Shown here: in pieces, positions 46,873 through 58,398 of the stretch | Layout: the number at the start of each line of letters is the position of its first letter | Position numbering within the stretch: position 1 is the first letter of the stretch | From: Rehmannia glutinosa | Taxonomy: Eukaryota; Streptophyta; Magnoliopsida; Lamiales; Orobanchaceae | NCBI GenBank assembly: GCA_016081115.2 | Contig: JABTTQ020000658.1 | Location: 62,001-126,000 of the forward strand | DNA length: 64,000 nucleotides | Reading direction: 5' to 3' | Notes under the pieces: model-generated | What the model was told of the DNA's origin: nothing | Seen by the model: only the letters and a program-made list of their open reading frames with translations | Database searches by the model: none | Position numbers and translations under genes: made by a program

Positions 46873-46932
46873 AAAGTGATTACCCTGGTTGATTAATAAA
46901 ATTTCAAGTTCCTTTGTGTCAAAAAAAAAAAT

Positions 46933-46945
46933 TTGCAGGTATCTC
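46933..46945. repeat. LINE target-site duplication, right
   Basis: It stands directly after the poly(A) tail. Partner of 41311-41323. Confidence 0.7.
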
Positions 46946-48545
46946 TTCCTTTTTAATTATAAAATGAGTCAAATACAATCAAAGAATGAAGTAGAAGCCC
47001 ATTATTATGCCACTAAAATGTTAACAGCTACCACAAATGATAAGAAAACATAATTTAAGACAAACTCCAAAAATATAACCAACACTAAATGACATTGTCA
47101 TCCTCTCAGGCAGTGATAATCAAACAAACAAATTCCTGCCCCTTATCCTTCTCCACCCCCACACCCTACCTCATTATACGTGGAACTGTGTGTTTGTACA
47201 CACAAGGAAATCAAGTAAAACAAACTAATTGTTCAATAGTATTAATACCTTAGTCTTTGATTTAAATATCCACACACAACTTTAATACAAATATATTTAT
47301 TGAAAAAGACTTGCTTACTTCCAAAACCTCAGGTGAATTCTTGAATCGGTTCTCACTAAATGTGAGGACTTCAATTTTAGTTCTTTCATTAAAAATCCAT
47401 TTTTTCCCTTAATTATTATTGTTCCAGAATTATGAAACCCACATTAAAATTTTAAAATTTTTGTGCAATCCCCAAATTTATGAATCCCTATACCCATGCT
47501 GTAATTTTTCATTATCCAAACCCCTAAATCCAAAAAAGAAACACAAAGAAGGGTAAATAGAATACAAAAGAGATAATCGAATTTAAACAGTCATACACCT
47601 TGAGAAGATTGGCGAGTCAGTTCTTCCATTAATATTCTATTTTTCTTCATTATTGTTCCAGAATTATGAAACCCACATATGGAAATTTCCAGTATGATTT
47701 TTTCAAAATCATAAACCCTAAATCCAGAAGAAACATATGCAAATGAGTAAAGAGATGATCGAATATAAACTGTCATACCCTTGTTTATATTCCTCTAAAA
47801 TCTTCTTAATATTTATCCTTCCCTCCAGATATTATCTAACATGTGAGCCTTCTGGTAATAGTGCACCAGCGGGATGCGGAGGCAAGAAGTAGAATCTCCG
47901 TTGCAAACTCCCCCATCTGAAAGCATGTAAAGCAATTTTTCATTTACTGAGAGAACGAAAAGATACAATGTATCAAGAAGACTGAAGACTAAGAGACGAA
48001 AAGACACAACTATTAAAAAACATATCGGAAATCATTTACTGTCATTTACTTTTTTACCATTTAAACTTACTACCAAAAATCATTTACTGTCATTTACTTT
48101 TTTACCATTTAAACTTACTTAAATTAATACTTGGAACATAGGGTATTTTAGTCCAACTATATGTTTACAGAAATATTCATCCTTTTAGGATAGTAGTAGA
48201 TAGTAGATAGTAGATAAACTTGATGTATTCGTAAATCTTCAAAATGCATGATTCATAGTCAATCCTCAAAGATTGAAACCTGAATTATAGAGAGACAAAT
48301 TTGAATATTGATGCGGGCTCAACTATTGATATTTCAACATTAGAAATCAAATCAATATCTGTTAACTATCATAGAACTTTGTTTTTTGTTTTTTCTTTGA
48401 GCGAAGCGTTTAAGTATACAGTATTGTATCTAGTTTATTAAATATTAAATATCAATTAGTAGCCATGACAGGCAATACCAGTGAATAATTAACTCACCAA
48501 CAGGCAACAACCGTGGAAAAAACAAACGACATTTATTGGAATTAA
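46946..48545. other. AT-rich DNA with a tandem duplication and exon-like ORF
   Basis: Two related segments (47405-47590 and 47633-47778) share 'ATTGTTCCAGAATTATGAAA' and 'GAATNTAAACNGTCATAC'. A third short match is at 31850-31890. A minus-strand stretch after CATGCTTTCAG (about 47919) reads D-G-G-V-C-N-G-D-S-T-S-C-L-R-I-P and stops at 47813; unknown protein, possibly a relic exon. Confidence 0.4.
48125..48222 (+). repeat. Dispersed repeat end with (TAGTAGA)n tail, copy 2
   Basis: 'GGGTATTTTAGTCCAAC', then 'GTTTACAGAAATATTCATCC', then 'AGGATAGTAGTAGATAG'. It has the same order of words as 35455-35612. Confidence 0.6.
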
Positions 48546-50030
48546 ATTTTTTTTTGAATAAATTTGAATATATATAAAAAGTGAAAAAGAGAGTTGTCCC
48601 GATTACGGGCTTGTGATCGGTAGCGAAACAAGTAAGCCTGGAAATGAGTTGAAAAGAAAAACTAAATGGTCACAAGTCGACGGATGGTGAATGGTTGGGG
48701 CCTCTTTAAAATCTCTCAAGGTAAAACCCACCCTTGTAGGAAAAACCTCGACAGAAAAAATAGTACCCCATAAGATAAAAGAAGACGTCCAACAAGACAA
48801 CAAGAGAAGCCCGTGACGCATTTAATTAACAAACCTATAGTTGGATCGACCAACATAGTCTTGAGAAAGCGCACAATATCCACAGCGACGCCCAACCAAG
48901 TCAGTCCGGCCTTTTACTCGGGATGTCCGCCACATGATTGCCTTTCCCGATAAATATGAGAGACCACTAGTTCCATTTGTGAAAGCAGAGATGAAGAGTG
49001 TAATGCCACTTGCCAAAGTGGCGCCTGTGGAACATCAAGGATCTCTTATGAAGCAAGTTCACCACATAAGTTAATCCGACTCAAGCCAAAGTTGTGTTCA
49101 ACCTTAGCGAATGCATAATGAACGGCCCATATTGTCGCCACTAGCTCACCAAATGCATAGCCCACGCCAAAACGCTCCACAAAGCAACCCCGAAAGAAGC
49201 CTCCGCACCCGAAAGACGCCCGGTCGTAAGAATTCCTGCGCCCGAAGACTACCTGTCGTCCGTATTCACCTCGATCAAGCGGAAGGGGCTTCGCTAATGA
49301 ACTTCCACAATCTTCGGGGATTGTCTAGCTCATCCTGGAACACGCAGCCTACGAAGGATGAAAAGTTCTTGTTGATCATTGTTCATGCAACCCGATGTCT
49401 AAAGAAGCGGATTCGATGATAAGAACACGAAGGTGGAGGATTGCCGCGCCCACCGGCGTCCAGGGTTAGTTATTAAAGACCAAATCATTCCGAATATGCC
49501 AAATGAGCCAAATGCAGACAAAATAGCCATACGCCATAAGAAAGCAACCCGCTTCACTAAAACGAAAATTCATTAAACGCACTTAAATTCATTAAAGCTA
49601 TAAGTCGTAAAGAGGTGAACGTCAAATGAACGAAAATCCAATGCCAAAGAGCCCCCGCAAAGACACAAGAAACAAATAAATGGTCAATCGATTCTCGCAG
49701 AGGCACAACACGAAGCATGCATCAGGGGCCGATGAAACTCCCCCCCAGTCGCAATAAGTCCAAGATCGTAAGTCGATTGTTTATGGCACGCCACACCACG
49801 ATCGACAACCGATTCCGGGAATGTTAGGTGACCAAATCCAAGAACCCCATTCGACCACCGGGAATGGGGATGAACATGAGCGTATGCCGCTTTCAAGTAA
49901 CATTCCCATCATCGGAGCGCATACCGCTTGTCCTCTGTGAAGAAGGCGTGATAGGGACACGAACAATATCCTGCACTGTGATGCAAATAAGTCTCAACAA
50001 ATGCGAATGTGAAGTGCAAGACTCATCATA
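48546..50030 (-). mobile_element. 5'-truncated LINE (RNase H end)
   Basis: On the minus strand a poly(A) tail ends at 48546-48555 (T-run on plus). Upstream lie broken pieces of the plant LINE zf-RVT region (49620-49960) and RNase H (about 49330-48830), with readable words such as G-V-G-Y-A-F-G and A-T-I-W-A-V-H-Y-A-F-A-K in different frames. No endonuclease or RT palm is present: a typical 5' truncation. The family differs from the LINE at 41.3 kb by its 3' end sequence. Confidence 0.7.
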
Positions 50031-50090
50031 GAAGTAATCAAATGCGGCCAAATAAATATTAAGTATTCTCAAAGAAAAACGCCCTTATAA

Positions 50091-50172
50091 TCCAATGAAG
50101 GTAACAACACTAGTTTTAACTTCTTTCAAAAGGTACGGATATTTTCAATCCAATGAAGGTAACAACACTAAT
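50091..50172. repeat. 58-bp tandem duplication
   Basis: The 24-base phrase starting AATCCAATGAAGGTAACAAC occurs at 50091 and again at 50149, exactly repeated. It creates two overlapping spurious ORFs. Confidence 0.75.
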
Positions 50173-50616
50173 ACCTCTTCATCAACTTTTCGCGAGAAGT
50201 TGCGACCATCTTGTCTCAAACTTATCCAACAAACTTTTGGCCATAACATGGACATCATCCTTTTCGTCGTTATATTTCATTGCATTCTTAAATATCACCA
50301 CATCACAAGATATCTCTCGAACATTTTTATATCCAAGTACCATCCTTGGCCTCCATTTTGCTTATGATCAGATCAAGTCCATGGGTTTCTCAATAACCTA
50401 CATTAACATATACCATAATAGATTAGTAAAAACATATCTCGAAATTATCAACATATAGAAAATAAAGAAGGACAGGAAAGTGGTTGGTGATTTAAATGGG
50501 ATAAAACAAGTGAATCAATCGACAACATTCTTCGAACAAATTCTCCTCGCTATCATTCTTTTACACTTCATAATGACCAATGACATAACAATCGGGGAAT
50601 ACACCCATTAAAAAGA
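50173..50616. other. Intergenic DNA
   Basis: No gene or element is recognised. Confidence 0.4.
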
Positions 50617-50977
50617 AGGTGTTTGGTGAGCAAATAAGCTCTTCAAAACATCTTATGAGTTGTTTGAGAGCTTATAAGCTCTTACAATTTGTTAGGTAAC
50701 TTTTTCGAAACAACTTGTAAGATCCTCAAAAGAAGTTGTTTAGGAGGTTATAAGTTTTTTTCTAATAAAGGAGATCCCACCTTTTTTACCAAATAAAAAA
50801 AAAGAATCTTATATTAAATACCTCCTTTAATTTTGATCATTTTAATTACAAAATTGTCCATACTAAAATCTTAAAAGCTCCACCATCATTTTTATCCAAA
50901 CACTTCAATAACTTATTTATAAAACAAGATAAGATGTATGAACTTATAAACTTTTAAATAAGCTTAGCAAGACACCT
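50617..50977. mobile_element. Short TIR element ('AGGTGTTTGG' type MITE)
   Basis: The left end AGGTGTTTGGTGAGCAAATA and the inward right end AGGTGTCTTGCTAAGCTTAT are inverted. Interior inverted words such as 'GAGCTTATAAGCTC' recall the common plant 'GTGTTTGG' MITEs. No coding and no clear target duplication. Confidence 0.6.
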
Positions 50978-51748
50978 CTAAATTTTTAGAAGGTTCTTGG
51001 TTCATAAAAGCAGATCGTGTGGTTGGGTTCGGGAGGGGGATTCGCCCAACGTAATCGTAGTGTAGTTTGGTAATAAACAAAGTTGATGACTTTACCTAGT
51101 GGTCGGACTGGACTCGTGTTTCACAGGGCCCTAAGCGGGATTATCAAAATGGGCCCTTATAGCCTTTTTTTGTCTTAAAATACTACGATAAATCAAGGCG
51201 AAAAATCAATTGTAATACTAATTTCCACAATATTTCTAACAACAACAAAGACAAAATTAAATTTGATTGCACAAATAACTATGTCACCCCAAATTAATCC
51301 AATACTCGCAAATCATAAACAAATAAAGAAAATCATTGCTCGGATCATAAATCAGCCGCTAACTAAATTAATGAAATGAAAGAGCAAAATTAAGCCAAAG
51401 TTAAAAAAAAAAAAAAAAAAAAAAAAGCAAAATGAAGAGTATTAAGACAATAAAAAAATAGATCGAATCAGAGCAAGAATATTCCTAAAAATTGTCATTA
51501 TTTATAAGGATTTTATGAAAGTATTTATATGAATTTAATGATCATTATCAACTAAAATTGTAATTGTCATTTTCAGAAATATTTTGAGTTATGGTTTGTA
51601 TGTACCTCACATTGGAGTGAATGTTTCTCATTTTTCACAAAGTTAGGCTTCATGTTGATGTTAGTCTTTTTTCTTTTTGGTGTTGTGTGTGTAAAAGGTA
51701 TGGTTTATATACTTAACCATTTAAAAAATTGGGGCCTCAAAAGACTTT
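50978..51748. other. Intergenic DNA with poly(A) run
   Basis: A run of 22 or so A (51405-51427) and AT-rich text. The words 'GGGCCCTAAGC' and 'GGGCCCTTATAGCC' (51127-51165) pair with 'GGGCCCCTAAATTTTTCGCC' at 51966, so another old element may surround the MITE. Confidence 0.4.
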
Positions 51749-51960
51749 AAGGTTTGATTGTGTATTAAATTTAAGGGTCAATCGTAATCATTTGTAATGT
51801 TTTCATAAACGTAGAGGAGATTTTGAAATACTTTTTTCATATGAACGAGGAAAATATAAGACGCATCAAACCTAAATAACTTTTTTTGTGATTTCCAAAA
51901 ATTTCTTGATATTTTTGTAATTAGCCCGAACCTTAGGGGCTTTTTTGTAATTATCTCTTA
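51749..51960. mobile_element. MITE family 'TAATTACAAAAA', copy 2 (left end missing)
   Basis: It shares with 26028-26298 the series 'AGGTTTGATTGTGT(A/G)TTAAA', 'TTTAAGGG', 'ATAAACGTA' and, at the right, 'TTTTTGTAATTAGC' and 'TTTTTTGTAATTATC'. The first ~75 bases of the family are replaced by unrelated sequence. Confidence 0.65.
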
Positions 51961-52019
51961 AAAATGGGCCCCTAAATTTTTCGCCCTAGGCACCGGCTTG
52001 TTGGGCATGCCCTCAAGTC

Positions 52020-53544
52020 CGGGCCTGGCTTTACCTTATAGTAGTCATGCAACTCGAGACCAACCACGTCCACAGCTGCATAAATGGTCCCGCCCACTTT
52101 TGTTGTGTCATCGACATGTGCAAAATTGATAAAGTTAACTATGGAAGCAAACTCATCAATGTGAAACGGTAATCTCAAGACGCTTAGAACAACTCATTTA
52201 GTGAAACAACACCTACAAATTGACTACTTATAACCATTTAACTAAAGGAATAGATGCTACAATAGTACTCCTAAAAATTCTTCAACACTACCTAGAAACA
52301 CAACAAAAAACTACTTTTTTTCACCAAACAACGATATTTTATTAATTGTATGCTCGGATTCTTTTTCAACATCCTTTCAAGAGGCCATTAATAAACGTCT
52401 CCCCGGAATACCAAGCTAACGTTTTAAAATATCAAAGAATTTATCTACTTCTAAAGTTCGAAAAACTATTAAATGATTTTGTTGAGGAATGCAATGCATA
52501 TTCATATTCATCTGATCCAACACTATAAACAACACAAAAGGATAATTGCGAAAGTGATTGAGGCCGTACATAACGCAATATTTTTCCAAACTGGTGCATG
52601 AGCTCTTGCATTCTCTCAGCAGCAGCTGCTTCCTTATGAGCTGCATCTTGCTGCCTCTTATTAAAGCTTGCAAGAAATTTCTCCCTATCTTTCTCCTTCA
52701 TACTAGAGCCACTTTTTGGAGTGTTTGGATGCTTTGTTGAACTAGAGTAAAATTGTTCAACCTCGTTGAGTTTCTGCTCGAGCTGCAAACGCAAAGATAC
52801 ACATTTTGTTACATGTAAATTTGTTAAATCATTTTTTGGTTAGAGACGAACTGCCTGATTGGGGCATAAGAAATTTTCAAAATTGTAACGACCAAAACTA
52901 TTGCTGGTACTGCAAATAGAAAAAAGACAAAAAATAATAAACTTCAAATATTCACTAATTCATACAGTATTGACAAAGTGATATCTTTTGATAACCCCTT
53001 ATCGAATTTGAAATCAATAACATGATAATGGTACAATCTATCGTAATAAATTCACGGATTACTACAAAACTCTCTCAGTCGCAGATTTAATGATTCTTCT
53101 CTCATCCAGATACCAATTAACAAGTCCTGATTCATAAATTGACAATTTTCTTTCCAAGCGAACCTTCCCCTCGAAGCTAATAACATAACACCATTAGCTT
53201 GCAACCACAACATTTAAGGGAAAGAATGTAAGAATACCAAAAACTTTTAATTTTAATTCTCATGAAAAATCCAATGCACATTTAAAACGGGAGTAGTACA
53301 AACATCTGCGACGAAAAATTCAACACGCAACAAAAAAAGAATACCAGAGTCACATTATATCTGATAATTACCATATAAGAAAATTGAAAAATTGTGGTAC
53401 ATTCACATAAATTTCTACCTGGTCAACTTTTACAAATATTTCATCCACGCTTTGATTCAAGCTCTCCACTTCGGAAACATTCTCCGAAGTTTCTTGCTGG
53501 CCTACAACTGATATGTCAAGAATCGGCTCATTCTTTGCATCCAT
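52020..53544 (-). pseudogene. GTE-type bromodomain gene fragment
   Basis: GTE proteins are plant BET-like chromatin readers. Exon 1 (53544-53419, 42 codons) starts M-D-A-K-N-E-P-I-L-D and ends V-D-E-I-F-V-K-V-D-Q before GTAGAA. Exon 2 (52782 to about 52573) reads L-E-Q-K-L-N-E-V-E-Q-F-Y, then 'AAAAERMQELMHQFGKILR', closely matching the GTE1/IMB1 N-terminus; its donor is altered. A third piece (about 52120-52031) has the bromodomain start, Q-Q-K-W-A-G-P-F-M then, in another frame, 'VVGLELHDYYKV', so one base is missing near P-F-M-Q. Beyond Y-Y-K-V the sequence turns into transposon DNA, so most of the bromodomain and the C-terminus are lost. Confidence 0.75.
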
Positions 53545-54905
53545 TGGCTATCATATTTTAAGTTCATGAGAAAAAACAAGGAAAAATAAAATTAAACATT
53601 TTCCCACTCAAAGGTATAAAAGATACAGCATTTACAGAAAATAAAAGAATCATATATCATTTTTTCCCGAAAACCCTACATGTATAAAACCACAAAATTC
53701 AAAATCAGATTAAACCACAAAATCAGAAATTTCCCAGCAAAAATTTCAATCAAAGTTGCCCATTGGAAGAATTAAATTCTAGAACAAATTATACGTACAT
53801 AAAATCAAAAGTTGTACTAATTCGTTCAGGAAAGCAGAATCACCTTTTTTCTCACCTGGATTTTGGCAGATTGAAGTAGTAGAAGCAAAACCACGTTTGT
53901 GCCTTTTCTAGTATTACTTTTTGCCTTTTCTGCTGAGCGTAGTAATTTCTATTCAACGCCGGTTTTATTGTAGCGATTTTAGTTCTTTACGCGATTTTAG
54001 GCAAACTTCGACGGGCGAGGTGAAATTTGGCTGGTACTAGTTTTTCGTTTTCCTTTAACTGGAGGGGAAAAAGAAAAGGGCAAAACGACTTGTCTTCAAG
54101 TAATAAAGAAGTTAATGCATATCAAAAAAAGAAAAAAAAAAAAAGAAGTTAATGAGATATTGTTCTCACGATGCTAATTTAACAAACTAATGTAGTTTTA
54201 AAATCAATTTAACGAATTCACATAAAAAAAATTAGAAAAATAAGCGAAAACAAAGCTCTGAAGTTTTCAGAATTTCTACAGAAAATATGCAAAAAACATG
54301 TAGAAAGTCTGCAAAAAATAGAGGCATATGCTCTGTTTTTTACCAATTTTTTTCCTTTTTGAGAAAACGCGCACAATGAAAACAGAACTGACAACTCTGT
54401 TTTCATCCGAATAAATCAATTGTGTTCCTCTCCTCTCCACACTCTAGACGAGCACCATTCCTGTCCGGATAAGGTTTTTTGTTTTTTTTTTTAATTTATA
54501 TATATTGTTTGTTTATTATTTTGTATTATTTATGTGTATGTATTCTGTATTATTTTTTGGGGAGAAGAGAGTAGTGAGCGGAAGTTCCGTCGGGAAAATT
54601 TTAGGGGCCGGAAGTGGGCGGCGGAAAATATTTCCAGCAAATTATATGTTTTTTTATTTTTTAAAAAAATAATTATGCTAATTTTATTTACATATTTTAT
54701 AATTGCGCAGACAGACTATATTTGCAGACAAACTAAATTTTTTCCCGTAAGTTTTTATATTATGTCTTTTTTTATAATGATTAAATTCATTATTTACAAA
54801 TCAATTGTTTTGGTTAGTTTTAATATTTGAAAAGTTAGTATACATATTAATTAATATTATTTTTTTTTGTATTCAACCGACATATCATCACAAAATATAG
54901 ATATT
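53545..54905. other. 5' flank of the GTE fragment and AT-rich DNA
   Basis: 53545-53900 is probably the old leader and promoter of the GTE relic. A-rich stretches at 54125-54147 and T-rich ones at 54477-54495 suggest old insertions. No gene is recognised. Confidence 0.4.
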
Positions 54906-55167
54906 ATGGTATATTTTGGAGGACAAATTATAAAAGATGGGTTCACAATAACTTATGACTATGGTCCATTTATAACACATAGACTGTCTCGGATGACAAA
55001 GTTTCGTGAATTGATTACAAAACTATATCGTTTGTTAAATATTGATAGTAATCGTTTTGATTGAAGGTGTTTGTTAAGTATAGCTCGAGAATCATTCACA
55101 GTTAATACCAATAACTAGTGACTAGAATTTTATGGTTTTCTTTGATCCGATTCAAAAATCCCATTTG

Positions 55168-55253
<86 letters not shown>

Positions 55254-57575
55254 GAAACAAAATAAATACAAATATAACCATATCAGGACATCGAAACGAA
55301 TCCCGAATATTCTCAATATGTGTCCTTGTTAAAGAGGTGATAATGTTCCGGATGTTAGGGGTAGTTCTGACAAAGTATAACTTAGGAGGTGATTATGTTT
55401 CGGATATTGAGGCTAGTTCTAGGCATTATAATCTCGGAGCTAAAGTTGAACATGATGTTGGAGATAGTTTTGTGCAACCTAATTTGGGAGATCATATTGT
55501 TCATGATGATAATGTGGGTATTGAAAGAATGCGGATCACTCGGTGATAACTACTTGAACCAAGAACATGTTGATTGTAACCATCATCGACGAAGAAATTG
55601 AAGATAATAATGACGATGATAACGATGGTGTAGGAATTTCGATTTGATGAAATGTGTAATGAACAAGGTCGAGAGAATATATCACGACAGGATGAAGTGA
55701 CAATTCCTCCCACATCGCACGTGACAATGATGAGTCGTATCGTCTTCGTCTATCATTCCATTGTTTAGTATGGCATATGCGAGAGATCCCTATAGATTCT
55801 TTTGACATTCCGGTTAGACGTTCATATTACGATCCAGGAGAAAGGTGTGCTTGAAATAGGAATGGTATTTAAGGATAAGAAAAGACTACAAGTGTGTATG
55901 AAAGATTATTCTGTGTGATTTGCAAGACGAGAGTATCGCGTTGTAGAGAGCAATATACGGTGTGGAAAGTAGAATATCGTCATAAAGACATCCGACATGG
56001 CATGTTATCGAGTCTTCGAGCAATATTGAAACACAAAAATGGATTATGGAAGATTACAATGTATGGTGGAGACCACACATGTCTTATGAATGAGTTTTCC
56101 ATTAATCATCAGAATTTGTGTAAAAATATGATTGCACGTTTGTTAGTGTGTAGTGTCCAATGTGATCCGGGGTGTCTTTGTCAAACATGCGCAACAACAG
56201 GTGAAGGAAAATATGGATGGGAAATATCATATCACAAGGCATGGCATGGCTTGAAACGTGCAAGGGAGAATGTTTATGACACTTGGGAGAGTTCAGTTTC
56301 AATGTTGCCAAAGTATATGGGTGCATTACAGAAATAGAATGTTGGGACTATTGTTGAGTGGGTTCGTAGAAAGCTAGATGTACGCGGTATCCGAACACTA
56401 TTTTATATAATTTGGGCATTCAAACCATGTGTCGACGGGTTCAAATATTGTTGAAAAATCATCAGTGTGCATGGAACTCATCTATATTGCAAATACAAAC
56501 ACAAGTTATTGATTGTCGTGGGTTTAGATGCTAACAATATGGTGTTGCCCCTTGATTTTGCCATAGTTGATGAAGAAACATATGGTTCTTGAAGATGATT
56601 TCTTCATATGCTTTCTACGCACATAGTGCAAGGTGCGGAGGGAGCGTGTATTATCTCTGATCGACATCGTGGTCTAATGACAACTGTAGGGAAGAATCCA
56701 AACTTTTCACCCCCTCGTGGAGCTCATCGTTATTATCTCAGACACTTTTGTTCGAACTTCAATAATAAATTCAAAAATATTGTACTGAAATATTTAGTGT
56801 GGCAAGCTGGTGCAGAGTACAATGTAAGAAAATTTGAACTGAAGATGGAACAAATTAAGGCACATAACGAGGGGGCTTATGCATGGCTTCAACGACATGA
56901 TCCAACTAAATGGGCTCTTGCACACGATGGGGGGGATGCTATGTGGTATAATGACTACTAATTTCTATGAGTGCATCAATGGAATGCTAAAAGGTGCACA
57001 TTGTCTACCTATCACAACTATAGTTGAGATCACATTTCATAGAATGGTCAAATATTTTATGGATAGACAAGCATCGAGTTACAGAATATTGAGTAAGAAC
57101 CAATTATGGCCAGATCATGTATCCAGGAAATATGAAAAAGCACAGAGGTAGTCAATTAATTTGGTGGTCAAAACGTTTGATAGAGGTGAACAGTCTACAC
57201 AGGTTACGACACATCATTTAGTTGGTGGGAGACATCGAGTGAACGTTGTTAAATTGAGAAATCAAGAATGCAGTTGTGAAAATAGAGGGAGTATGGTATA
57301 CCATGTTCGCACGAATGCGGGTATGCGGATATTATAGAGTCAATACATCTGGTTTTGTTAATCTATATTACAACATGTCATCTTACATGGCATCATATAA
57401 TGGTAAATTTGAACCATTGCTGGATGAAGATTAATGGGATCCTCCATCTTTTGAGACCACACATAGTACAAAAAGACGATCTCATAGACGTGGCCGTGAA
57501 GTTACTAGTAGAATTCACGGTGAGATGGATATGCCACAAGAACGGGACAGAAACAAGCACGAGCTAGACAAATGA
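54906..57575 (+). pseudogene. Mutator-like (MULE) transposase
   Basis: The MuDR-type transposase cuts and pastes the element. It starts at 54906 with an N-terminal domain (M-V-Y-F-G-G-Q-I-I, then 'RLSRMTKFRELI'). The MuDR DNA-binding domain follows in 55894-56337, with 'HKNGLWKITMYGGDHTC' and 'TWESSVSMLPKYMGAL'. The catalytic domain spans 56341-56960: V-H-G-T-H-L-Y (family D-G-T-H; the first catalytic D is H here), I-I-S-D-R-H with the second D, and 'YNVRKFELKMEQIK'. The SWIM zinc finger (57265-57330) keeps C-S-C and I-P-C-S-H but in two frames. It ends at 57575. Multiple frameshifts and a TA/TG microsatellite (55171-55252) interrupt it. Confidence 0.8.
55171..55252. repeat. Compound (AT)n(GT)n microsatellite
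   Basis: About 23 AT followed by 18 GT units. It lies inside the MULE coding relic and creates a spurious I-Y / C-V repeat ORF. Confidence 0.9.
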
Positions 57576-57591
57576 TCTTAGACGTGATAAT

Positions 57592-57790
57592 TTTTAATGG
57601 TATTGTTATGTAATAGAACCAGGCTTTCTTAATGGTATTGTTATGTAATACTTTAGAACTTTCTTAATGGTATTGCTATGTAATAGAACCAACCTTTCTT
57701 AATGGTATTGTTATGTAATAGTTTTGAATTTTCTTAATGGTATTGCTATGTAATATAACCAGTCTTTCTTAATGGTATTGTTATGAATTG
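57592..57790 (+). repeat. Tandem repeat downstream of the MULE
   Basis: Six copies of 'TTCTTAATGGTATTG(T/C)TATG' each followed by variable 'TAATAGAACC' or 'TAATAGTTTTGAA' spacers, total unit 33-40 bp. Probably part of the MULE 3' region. Confidence 0.75.
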
Positions 57791-58085
57791 TGATGTATAC
57801 TATTTATACCTTTCTTAATCTCAACAGTATGTAGTATGTTTACTTATTTCTTGTTGTCAGTGTCTTGTAATAGAAAGCCAATACAATAGAAAGCCTTAGA
57901 CTTAGCACCGAGGAGTCTGGCGATAATCATGATTCTTGTGATCTATGTGATCGACATTAACATATCTCACTCGTTTGTATCAGTGTGTTAGAAGTGTAAC
58001 CAATGTCTCTAATCAACAAAGTGCGCCAGTGACAACTGAACAGTCTCAGACACATATAGGGAGGCGCAACAATTCACGTCCTACA
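57791..58085. other. Intergenic or MULE terminal sequence
   Basis: No domain is recognised. A short plus ORF at 57975-58160 overlaps the minus-strand Myb-like relic and is regarded as a shadow. Confidence 0.4.
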
Positions 58086-58398
58086 TCATGTACTCAACAT
58101 TTTGACAAACAAAGTATAACGAGCTTGAAGATGTTTGACTCGTTGACTTACCTTAGCTAACTTAAAGTTGCAATCAAATATACCTTTTAGAATAGTTATG
58201 GCCGTCAATATCGAAACTTTGTTGTTTGCTCCACCCACAACCCAGTTCCCCTTGCTCATCTCGGTTAGAAGAGAATCGAAGAGGATGATGTCCATCAACA
58301 TCGTCCATTTTGATTTTTTTTTCATTAAACAATGTCTCTAATAACTGAGATCTTGGTTTTCGTGGGGGTGGTAGAGAAGACCAATTAAAGTCATCCAT
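58086..58398 (-). pseudogene. Myb/SANT-like DNA-binding protein fragment
   Basis: It starts M-D-D-F-N-W-S-S-L at 58398. After a frame change (near 58310) it reads K-W-T, then 'ILFDSLLTEMSKGNWVVGG' and 'FKLAKVSQRVKHLQARYTLF'. This is the layout of the Myb/SANT-like domain in plant Harbinger ORF1 proteins and their domesticated relatives. The second half is broken off at about 58086. A nearby Harbinger transposase is not visible. Confidence 0.55.

Larger units (their letters stand above)
41324..46932 (+). mobile_element. L1-type LINE, full length but mutated
   Basis: A 5' leader (41324-41472) is followed by ORF1, then ORF2 (endonuclease, reverse transcriptase, zinc-knuckle region, RNase H), a short 3' UTR and a poly(A) tail (46921-46932). 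A 13-bp target duplication flanks it. This is the normal structure of plant L1-like elements that move by target-primed reverse transcription. ORF1 and ORF2 both contain frameshifts and stops, so it cannot move by itself now. Confidence 0.85.

Noticed and set aside
50095..50458. Two ORFs starting M-K-V-T-T-L
   Set aside because: Both begin in the duplicated 24-base phrase; no domain is visible.
55132..55332. ORF with I-Y and C-V runs
   Set aside because: Direct translation of the (AT)n(GT)n microsatellite.
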